From: Vespa crabro
Taxonomy: Eukaryota > Arthropoda > Insecta > Hymenoptera > Vespidae
Direction of reading: 5' to 3'
Length of the DNA: 64,000 nt
Assembly (NCBI RefSeq): GCF_910589235.1
Contig: NC_060969.1
Coordinates: 1,466,001-1,530,000, forward strand
The notes under the pieces were generated by a model that worked only from the letters and a program-made list of their open reading frames with translations, did not search any database and was not told where the DNA came from. Made by a program: the position numbers and the translations under genes. This document shows, piece after piece, positions 27,801 to 39,800 of the stretch (its first letter is position 1; each line of letters starts with the position of its first letter).

Positions 27801-30800
27801 CCTGTACTTGTCTACCAGATTTCCAAGGCAATCCATATCTAGAATGTCGGCCTGAATGTGTCTTAAATTCAGATTGTCCAAGAGATCAAGCTTGTTCTAG
27901 AAATAAATGTATAAATCCATGTATGGGAGCTTGTGCAGCTAATGCTCTATGTAATGTTATCAATCATATACCTATGTGTAGTTGCCCTGGAAATATGACT
28001 GGCAATGCATTTAGTCAATGCATTCCTGTACAAGGTATTTTCATTTATCAGTATATTACGAAAACTATTAAATTATTTTTATCTAGTTTATTAATTACAG
28101 TTAATTGATTAAAGATTTATTTAAACTGCAGTAAAACAATGATATATAAAATCAAATATTTGTTTTATTAATTTATTATTTATTATTAGGTATGCCTCCT
28201 GTTAATCCATGCAGCCCTGGCCCTTGTGGTCCTAATAGTGAATGTCGTGTAGTAAATGGACAAGCTGTATGTTCTTGCATAAAAGGATATTTAGGAATTC
28301 CACCAACTTGTAGACCAGAATGTATAGTAAGCACTGATTGTCCACAAAATGAAGCTTGTAATAATCAAAAATGTGTAGACCCTTGTCCTGGATCTTGTGG
28401 TATAGAAGCCTTATGCAATGTTGTTAATCATAATCCAATCTGTAGTTGTCCATTGCGTTATACTGGTGATCCTTTCATACGCTGCATGATTTTATGTAAG
28501 ATACATTTGATATTTTATTCAGATTACTTATTTCTCACACATTTGGAAAATATGTTTTTAAAACAAATGATTATTTCATATGTAGTGGAACAACCACCAA
28601 TAGACCCGTGTCAACCATCACCTTGTGGTCCCAATTCTCAGTGTCAAATACTTAACAATTCACCGTCGTGTTCCTGTCTTCCTGAATTCTCTGGCATTCC
28701 ACCAAACTGTAGACCAGAATGTATCAATAATAATGAATGCATTACTCAATTGGCTTGCATTAATCAAAAATGTAAAGACCCTTGTATTGGCGCATGTGGT
28801 TCCAATGCAAACTGCCATGTTGTAAGCCATACACCAATGTGTACATGTATGAGTGGATATACTGGAGATCCTTTCACTCAATGTACCTTTAAAACGCGTA
28901 AGTACAACTTTAAATCATAAATCTGTCCATTCTAAATATTTCGTAACAATTATTATATTTTTAGCTTCACCCCTTCCTGAACCAGGACCATGTGATCCAT
29001 CTCCTTGCGGTTCAAATGCAATTTGTAAAGAACTCAATCGTATAGGCTCATGTATTTGTTTACCAGATTACATCGGCAATCCCTACGAAGGTTGTCGGCC
29101 CGAATGTATTCTAAATTCTGACTGTCCTGCAAATAAGGCTTGTATTAATACGAAATGTATAGACCCTTGTCCTGGAACATGCGGATTAAATGCCGAATGT
29201 CAAGTAATCAATCATTTACCGATTTGTAATTGCTATCCTCGACATACCGGCAATCCATTTACGTCTTGTAAACCATTAGAAATGGGTATGTAATTATACC
29301 CACTTTGTAATATTTGTAAACAATGTAATAATATTTAATATATTTAAATACTTGTTTTTTTAGATATTCAAGATGCAATTAGCAAACCTTGCAATCCATC
29401 GCCGTGTGGACCAAATAGTGAATGTCGTGTTGTAAATGGACAGTCAGTTTGTACCTGTTTACCCGATTTTATAGGAATTCCACCAAGATGTCGACCCGAA
29501 TGTTCGGTCAGTGCCGAATGTTCTCCTCTCTTAGCCTGTATAAACAGAAAATGCAGTGACCCATGTCCTGGTTCTTGTGGCCTAAATGCTAGATGTGAAG
29601 TTATCAACCATAATGCTATATGTTCGTGTCAATCAGGATTTATGGGTGATCCACTTGTTTCCTGCTTTAACATTCCAAGTAAGATATGCGACGTATGATA
29701 CATATAAAACTCTATTAAAATTCATCTATAAATTATACAATTTATATCATTCTTAGCTGATACATCTACTGAAACTCCTCCGACTTATATAAATCCATGT
29801 GTACCCTCACCCTGTGGTCCATATTCTGAATGTCGTGATGTTAATGGACAAGCTTCCTGCGCTTGTTCACCAAATTATATAGGAGCACCGCCTAATTGTC
29901 GACCAGAATGTATAAACAATTCAGATTGCCCAAGTAATGAAGCCTGTATTCAAAAGAAATGTCAGTATCCTTGTAATGGCGTATGCGGAATAGGAGCAAC
30001 ATGTTCTGTTATCAATCATATACCAGTATGTACCTGTCCAGATAAATTCAATGGTGATCCATTTGATAAATGTATTCCGAAAATAGAAGATGGTAAGATG
30101 AAATTAAAATAATGATGAAAATTAAATAATAATTGAATTATTGAATAAACTTGTTTATAATTATTATTTATTAATAGACAAAACAGATGAACAAAATCCA
30201 TGTGCACAATGTGGAGCAAATACACAATGCATCAATGAAGTTTGCACTTGCTTACCAGAATATAAAGGAGATCCTTACTTAGGATGTCGTCCAGAATGTG
30301 TCTTAAATTTTGATTGCTCAAAAGATGAAGCTTGTATTAATAATAAGTGTAAAAATCCATGTATAGGAACATGCGGCCGAGATGCTCTTTGTAATGTTGC
30401 AAATCATATTCCTATTTGCACTTGTCCATTAGGAATGTCAGGCAATCCATTTGTTATATGTTCATCTGTAGAAGGTATGATAAATGCATTTTTATATTTT
30501 ATGATGTATATCGTTTACATGACATTTCTTTGACTTTATAGCACCTGTACCAAAAGATCCATGCAATCCTTCACCTTGTGGACCAAATAGTCAATGCAAA
30601 AGAATAAATGAACAAGCTGTTTGCTCTTGTATTTCTGGATATTTGGATTCACCACCAAATTGTAGACCTGAATGTATAATCAGCTCTGATTGTCCTTCAA
30701 ATAAGGCTTGTAATAATCAAAAGTGTATAGATCCATGTCGTGGAACATGCGGTATCAGAGCTCAATGTTTGGTAGTAAATCACAATCCAATTTGTAGTTG

Positions 30801-33800
30801 TCCTGGAGATTTAACAGGCGATCCCTTCACTATGTGCATTTTCATACGTGAGTAATCACTCATAATTTATCAGCAGATACATTTTTATACTTTTATTTGT
30901 ATTTATTTGTATACATTATTTTATATATTTCATTTGAACAAAATTTTTAAATGTAGCAGAAAAACAACCTGTCGTTATTGATCTTTGCAAACCATCACCT
31001 TGTGGACCAAACAGTCAATGTCGTATCATAAACGATGCACGATCTTGTTCTTGTCTATCAGAATTCATAGGATCTCCACCAAACTGTAAACCAGAATGTA
31101 TTAGCAATAGTCAGTGCTCAACACAATTGGCTTGTATCAATCAGAAATGCCGAGATCCATGTCCAGGTTCTTGTGGCATTAATGCAGAATGTAGAGTAAT
31201 AAGTCACACACCTATGTGTGTATGTATATCAGGGTTTGTTGGTGATCCATTTGTACAATGTGCTCCTAAACAACGTAAGTAAAATTAAGTCATATCATAG
31301 TTGTATAATTAATGGAATCGTTTTATTAAAAATAAAATAATAAAATATTATAGCCGACGAAGACACAAGCATGAAAGTAACACCATGTCTACCATCACCA
31401 TGTGGATCTAATGCAATATGTCGTGAATCGAATGGTGTTGGATCTTGTTCCTGCTTACCAAATTATATTGGAAATCCTTACGAAGGCTGTCGTCCTGAAT
31501 GTATTATTAATAGTGATTGTATTGCTGATCAAGCATGCATTCGATCAAAATGTCAAAATCCATGTTCAGGTTTTTGCGGTCAAAATTCTATTTGTCAAGT
31601 TGTTAATCATGCACCTTTGTGCACTTGTCAAAGTGGATATACTGGAAATCCATTCTTGTATTGTAATATTGTGGAAGAAACACGTAAGTTATACTTTAAA
31701 TATTTGATCTCTACATATATCTTTATCGAAGAATTAAGTCTAATTAGGTTTCATTTATAGCGAAACCAACTGATCCATGTATTCCTTCACCCTGCGGTCT
31801 CAACAGTCAATGTCGCGTATCAAATAATCAAGCGATATGTAGTTGTTTGCCTACTTTCATTGGAACACCACCTGCTTGTCGTCCAGAATGTACTGTCAGT
31901 TCTGATTGTTCGACAAATCGTGCATGCAAAAATCGTAAATGTATAGATCCCTGTCCCGGAATTTGTGGTATTAATGCGAGATGTGAAGTTATTAACCATA
32001 GCCCGATCTGTAGTTGCAAAGTAGGTTCAACTGGTGATCCATTTGTAAGATGTTTCGACCTTTCACGTAAGTACTGAACAATTACTATTTATCGCAGTGT
32101 TTAGAAATTATTTTATTATATAATTAATTAAAAAAATTGAATTTATTTTTTCATATAGCTCCACTTAGTCCACAACCTGAACCCATCAATCCATGCATTC
32201 CATCACCTTGTGGTCCTTTCTCCGTATGTCAAGATATTAAAAACAGTGGAATAGCTACATGTACCTGTATGGATAATTATATCGGCAGTCCACCCAATTG
32301 TCGACCAGAATGCACAATAGATTCTGAATGTATTAGTAGTAGAGCATGTTTAAGACAGAAATGTACAGATCCTTGTCCTGGTTCGTGCGGTATTGGAGCT
32401 AATTGTTATGTAGTTAACCATATGGCAATGTGTACATGTCCCAATGGTTATACAGGAGATCCTTTCGTTAATTGCATCTTAGAACTAGAACGTAAGAAAT
32501 CTTTTGTAAAGGACATCTTTATTATTTATATATTTATAAGTCATAAGTTTTATATATCATGAAAAAATATTACAGCTAAACCAACTCCACAAGATCTTTG
32601 TAATCTGTCACCATGTGGTCCAAATACAAGGTGCCATAATGGTACATGTATATGCTTACCAGAATATCATGGCGATCCTTATTATGGATGCCGTCCCGAA
32701 TGTGTACAAAATCCAGATTGTCTATTAGATAAAGCTTGTGTTCGCAATAAATGTTCTGATCCATGTTCAGAAGCATGTGGCAAGAACGCACAATGTATAG
32801 TGATAAATCATACGCCTATGTGTAGTTGTCCTGATGGAATGTCAGGAAATGCATTTGCTACATGTTATCCCGTGAAAGGTAAATTAGCTTTATGCTAATT
32901 CTTACATATGTTATTCATATTTGCTTTACAAGCAATGAATCTTATAGATCCAGATATTGTTCAACCGTGTAATCCATCACCATGCGGACCAAATAGCCGA
33001 TGTCAAGAATTTAATGGGCAAGCTATTTGTTCATGTGTTCCCGGATATATTGGAAATCCTCCTGCATGTCGACCTGAATGTACTGTTAATACTGATTGTT
33101 CATTAAATGAAGCTTGCATTAATATGAAATGCAGAGATCCTTGTCCAGGCTCATGTGGTATATCTTCTCGCTGTCAAGTAATCAACCATAGTCCTATTTG
33201 TAGTTGTGCACCCATATTTACCGGAGATCCATTTGTCCGTTGTATACCTAAACGTAAGTATTAGAATTTATATATTCTTATATATAGAACTAACTATATA
33301 TTAATATTGATTTTTTTTTATATTTTTCTGTTTCTTTTAAAGCCGATGAAATACCACCAACTTTAAATCCTTGTCAACCAACACCTTGTGGTCCTAATTC
33401 TCATTGTCAAATTACAAATAATGCACCATCGTGTTCTTGCAAGGATGGATTCATTGGCACACCACCAAATTGCCGACCTGAATGTATTAGTAATAGTGAA
33501 TGTAGTAACTATTTGTCATGTATCAATCACAAATGTGTTGATCCATGTCCAAGTTCATGTGGTGTAAATGCAGAATGTCACGTATTAAATCATATACCAA
33601 TATGTACTTGCCTTTATGGCTACACTGGTGATCCCTTTATACAATGCACAGTTAAACAGAGTAAGTTACAAAGTTGCCATACAATTTTTTTTTCTTCTCT
33701 CAAAACCAATGTATATGGCAAACAAACTATTCATTTTTTACACAACTTTCTTTTCATTTGCTATTTTAGCTGAACCATCACAATTGGATCAACCATGTCA

Positions 33801-36800
33801 ACCTTCTTCTTGTGGAGTAAATGCAGTTTGTAGAAAAATTCAAGGAGTTGCTACTTGTTCATGTTTATCTGAATATATAGGAAATCCTTACGAAGGATGT
33901 CGTCCCGAATGTTCAATCAACTCTGACTGTCCTTCTCATTTAGCCTGTGTTAGATCAAAATGTCAAAACCCATGTCCTGGTACTTGTGGTTCCAATGCAG
34001 ACTGTCAAGTTGTCAATCATTTACCTATTTGTACTTGTATCCCACATTACACTGGAAATCCATATACAAATTGTTTCTATGAAATGATAAACCGTAAGTT
34101 TCGAAAGAATTTACTACATATAAATTAAAAAGATTCTATAAAGTATCTTTTCAATTTATACAAATTAAATTAATAAATAATAATTCATTATTTGTAGCTA
34201 TTGATAAAGAGCAAGATCCTTGTAGTTCGTCAGTTTGTGGTCCGAATAGCAAATGTCAAAACATCAATGACCAAGCCGTTTGTTCTTGTTTACCAGAATT
34301 TATAGGAACTCCACCAAATTGTAGACCCGAATGCGTAATGAATTCAGAATGTGATTCGAATCTTGCATGTATTAGAAATAAATGCGTAGACCCATGCCCT
34401 GGAACATGTGGACGCAATTCTCAATGCAAAGTTATACGCCATAGTCCTATTTGTAGTTGCACATTCGATATGACAGGTGATCCGTTCGTCTACTGTTTTG
34501 CAGGTAAATTTTCATTCATTAATAAATTATTCATCTATTTTAAAATATCCTTTACCCGAAATCTACTATATTACGATACATTATAATAAAATTGAACAAT
34601 AAAAGAATTAATTACATTTTCCAACAGCACCTAAACCGAATGATGTATATCCTAAAGATCCATGTACTCCGTCTCCTTGTGGATCTAATGCAATGTGTAA
34701 AACCATTAATGATGTACCTGTATGCAGTTGTATGAACAATTATATCGGGGTACCACCTAACTGTCGTTCAGAATGTTCTATTAATTCAGATTGTCCTGCC
34801 AATAAAGCTTGCATAAGAGAAAAATGTAGAGATCCTTGCCCTGGATCTTGTGGTCTCTATGCACAATGTTCTGTTGTAAATCATACACCAGTATGTACAT
34901 GTCCTGAGAGTTATACTGGTAATCCTTTTGAGAATTGCTATTCCAAACCTGTACCAAATGGTAAGAACACTAATGAAATTATATTTATTCCTTTTTAGTC
35001 ATAATTGTCCTATTAGAATGATATATAATTTTTTTACAGAAACTGAACCATCTGATCCTTGTAAAGAATCTTTGTGTGGATCAAATACTCAATGTAATGC
35101 AGGTATTTGCACATGTCTACCAGAATACTTTGGAAATCCATATGTTGGCTGTCGTCCCGAGTGTGTTGTTAATACTGATTGCCCTCGTGATAAAGCCTGT
35201 ATACAGCATAAATGTCAAGACCCTTGTATTGGTGTCTGTGGCATTAATGCTGAATGCAATATCGTTAATCATTTACCTATGTGCAGTTGCCCACAAAGTA
35301 TGTCTGGAAATGCATTTATTTCTTGCACTTTAATTCAAGGTTCGTACTTTTTAGATATCATTTTAAAATACATATAAAAGTACATATAAAAGCTTTATAT
35401 TGATCGTTAATTTATTAATAACATGAATTTAGACACAACAGTCAAGAATCCTTGCAATCCATCTCCATGTGGCCCGAACAGTCATTGCAATTCAATAAAT
35501 GGCGTTGCTGTATGTGCATGCATTACTGGTTTCAAAGGAACGCCACCTTCTTGTAGACCAGAATGCGTTGTAAGCTCTGACTGTGCTCGTAATAGAGCTT
35601 GTAATAATCAAAAATGTATCGATCCATGCATAGGAGCTTGTGGAATATCTGCCGAATGTGTTGTAATAAATCATAATCCTATATGCAGCTGTCCAGCGTC
35701 ATATACAGGAGATCCATTTGTAAAATGCATATCACAATGTAAGAACTTCACTGACAAATTGATTCAATCGGGTTTGGAAACGACTACTATATGAAAACTT
35801 TTTTCCTTTTAGTATTAGAACCAGAACCTCCAATAAACCCTTGTCTACCATCACCTTGTGGACCAAATTCATTGTGTCAAATTCTAAATAATGCACCATC
35901 GTGTTCTTGCCTTCCCGAATATAATGGAAGCCCACCAAATTGTAAACCCGAATGTATAAGTAATAACGAATGTCCAAATCAAGAGGCATGTATCAATCGG
36001 AAATGCAGAGATCCTTGTCCAGGATCATGTGGAATTAATGCAGAATGCAATACAGTCAGTCATATTCCCATATGTACATGTACCAATGGTTTCACTGGTA
36101 ATCCATTTGCACAGTGTTATCCGCAGCAATGTAGGTTTTATATTTACATACGAGCCTACGTACATATAAGCATTTTATAAATAAGTATAAATAATATCTA
36201 TGTTTCCGTATTTTAATAGATGAAATACCAAAGGTACCTGATTTGTGTCACCAAATATCTTGTGGATCAAATGCTAAATGTCGCGTATCACATGAAACAG
36301 CTTTCTGTTCATGCCTACCTGAATTTTATGGAAATCCATACGAAGGTTGCAGACCAGAATGTGTCATTCATTCCGATTGTGCTCTTAATCAAGCATGCGT
36401 ACATAATAAATGCCAAGATCCCTGCCCTGGAACATGCGGTTTCAATGCTGTCTGTTACACTATTAATCATATACCATCTTGTAATTGTCAATCTGGATAT
36501 ACCGGTGATCCATTCACTCGTTGTAATTTTATTGAACAATATCGTAAGTTTAGCAGTGTTCTAAAATATTTTCTATCTCAATTCATAAATAGATTATCGT
36601 ACAATAACATTTTTTCCACAGCCACATCTAGCCCTAAAGACCCATGTGATCCTTCTCCGTGCGGACCAAATAGTCAATGCCTTAATACTAACGGAAAGGC
36701 TATCTGTACATGTTTGGTTAATTACAAAGGAACTCCACCAAATTGTAGACCAGAATGTGTCGTCAGCACAGAATGCCCTATAAACCGAGCATGTATGAAT

Positions 36801-39800
36801 CAAAAATGTATAGATCCTTGTCCTAATGTATGTGGAATCGATGCTCGATGCGAAAGCATCAACCATAGTCCAATTTGCAGTTGCGGCATTAATAAAACTG
36901 GAGATCCATTTGTGAGATGCTTTGACATAACTCGTAAGTGATAATCACTAATTAAATCTCGATCTATACGCAATTTATAAATCATAAAATTTCCTTTCAT
37001 TTTCCTATTCATCTTATTAATCTTTTCGTATTCATTTTATTAATTGTAATACCTTCTTCTTTTAGCGACTATTGATTTCCCGAAACCTGAAAATCCGTGT
37101 ATACCATCTCCATGTGGACCATTTTCATTATGTCAAAATTACGGAGATTACCCATCATGTTCATGTTTGCAAAATTATATGGGTACACCTCCTAATTGTC
37201 ATCCAGAATGTTCAGTCAACTCTGATTGTATAAGTAACAAAGCTTGTATTAGAAACAAATGTAAGGACCCATGCCCTGGATCTTGTGGAACAAATGCTAT
37301 TTGCACTGTAATCAATCATACTCCATCTTGTACATGTCCCAATGGATATTCTGGAGATGCGTTTAGCAATTGCGTTCCTGTTCCCATATGTAAGAGATTT
37401 AAAATTTACTTACAATGTGTTTTTGATAACCGATTCATAAAAAATTGTTTTTCACATATAAATATATCCCAATATTCTATAGTTGGACCACCGGAACCAC
37501 CTGACCCATGTAATCCATCTCCGTGTGGATCGAATGCTATATGTAATAATGGACTTTGTAAATGTATTAATGAATATCATGGTGATCCATATCGTGAATG
37601 TAAGCCAGAATGTGTACAAAATTCTGATTGTCCTTTCAATAGAGCTTGCATAAATAATAAATGTATTGATCCTTGTATCGGTATATGCGGTAAAAATGCA
37701 GAATGTACTGTCATTAATCATATACCAACATGTAGCTGTCTCCAACAATATGAGGGTGATCCTTTCAGTATCTGTAAACATATTCAACGTAAGTTTTTAT
37801 TCATTAATTATTCCAACAAATATTTATTGGATAAAAAGCATTCGAATCTAATTAAATATATGATCATAGCCCGCAAAACACCTTGTAATCCTTCACCGTG
37901 TGGACCCAATAGTATATGTCACGAATTCGGCGAACAAGCATCATGCTCTTGTCTTCCTGGTTATAATGGAGTACCACCCAGTTGTAGATCGGAATGTATT
38001 ATCAGCTCCGACTGTGAACAAGACAAAGCTTGCATCAACAATAAATGTCAAAATCCTTGCGAGAATGCTTGTGCTTACAATGCATTATGTATGGTCCGTA
38101 ATCATAATGCTATTTGTAGCTGCCCTCGTGAATACACCGGTGATCCATTCGTCAATTGCTTCCCTATGAGTAAGTTTGTTGAACCTTTACCATTCTTACA
38201 CAAGTTACTAAGTAAAAATAAGTTCAAGTATCAAACAGTACACAAAGTTTCCTTAAATAGAAAATCTATAACAAGGAAATAAACCTAAGAGTCTTTTTTG
38301 TTAGAACGGCCATACGAAGAACCCTCAAGAGATCCATGCAAATCATCACCATGTGGACCAAATGCATATTGCACTGTATCAACCGAGCAGAAACCCTTAT
38401 GTACCTGTTTACCCACCTTCATAGGATCTCCACCAAATTGTAGACCTGAATGCATTATAAATACTGAGTGTCCAACCAACCAAACATGCATGAATAAAAA
38501 ATGCAATGATCCTTGCGTTGGACTGTGCGGTATTAATGCAATTTGCCAAGTTACCCTCCACCAAACTCGTTGTGATTGTCTTGAAGGATACACTGGAGAC
38601 CCACTTAGAATCTGTTCCATAATTATGAGTAAGAAAACTTAAAAATTCTTTCAACATACTACAGTAATGTAATATTTTTTTACATATAATATCTATATAT
38701 CAAATATCTTATATATTTCAGTTGAGTATGTAAATATTGTATAAATTATATATGCACAAAACGCATGTTACACTATTGTGTACAATAGCCTTTGATTGTA
38801 CATATATATTTTACTTTAAATTATATATTGAAAATCTTTTTTATTTTGATCGATAATATATATTTAATTTAAAACATTTATATTTTAAATATTGCTTTTC
38901 AGTATATGTGCAATGTTTGTAAAAAAAATGCTTGCTATTATTTTTTATTACATAAAATAAGGCAAATTGTAATTAACATATACATAGATAATTTAATTAT
39001 GGCAAATAATTTATTACTTAATTTAATTACAGAACTTCCTAAGCCTCCGTCGAATTTAAGTCCATGCAGTCCATCACCATGTGGTTCCAACGCTTATTGC
39101 CAAGAAAGAAATAACGTCGCTGTTTGCGAATGTTTACCAGACTATAGAGGTGACCCTTACCTAGGTTGTCAACCAGAATGTTTATTGAACTCCGATTGTC
39201 CAAAATCTCAAGCATGCGTCAAAACAAAATGTCAAGATCCTTGCATTGGTACTTGCGGGATTAATGCAATTTGTACCGTATCAAATCACATTCCTATCTG
39301 TTCATGTCAATCACCAACTATCGGAGATGCATTCACGCATTGCTTTATGCCAGAAGGTAATAGCATAAGATATTTACAGAATTAAATATATATATATATA
39401 TATATAATTCTTAATTTTAAATAATACTTTTCAAATAAATACGACAAAACTAGCTGATCTTAACTTCTCAAAAGTACATTATTTATTAATATTAATATAC
39501 GTTTTTTATATTTAGAACCAACGAAACCAAATCCATGTCATCCTTCACCATGTGGTCCAAATACTATATGTGAAACAGTACAGGATACAGCAATTTGCAA
39601 GTGTCTTCCTAGTATGTTAGGCATACCTACAGATATAACAGGTTGTCGTCCTGAATGTATCGTTAGTTCAGAATGTCCAGCTGATAAAGCCTGCATGAAC
39701 AACAAGTGTATCAATCCATGTTCACGAAATGTATGCGGAATCAAAGCAATGTGTAAAGTTCTTAATCATAGTCCATTATGTAGTTGTATTCCTCCATTGA

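Noticed and set aside
10726..37869. Six short dumpy introns that are multiples of three and lack in-frame stops (10726-10797, 11889-11963, 28496-28585, 36544-36621, 37390-37482, 37789-37869)
   Set aside because: Among about 114 introns of this size a few such cases are expected by chance, and all have good splice sites. I treat them as ordinary introns, not exitrons.
91..38169. Array of similar blocks as a CRISPR or satellite repeat
   Set aside because: The repeats are coding exons with varied introns and only moderate nucleotide identity, not short identical direct repeats.
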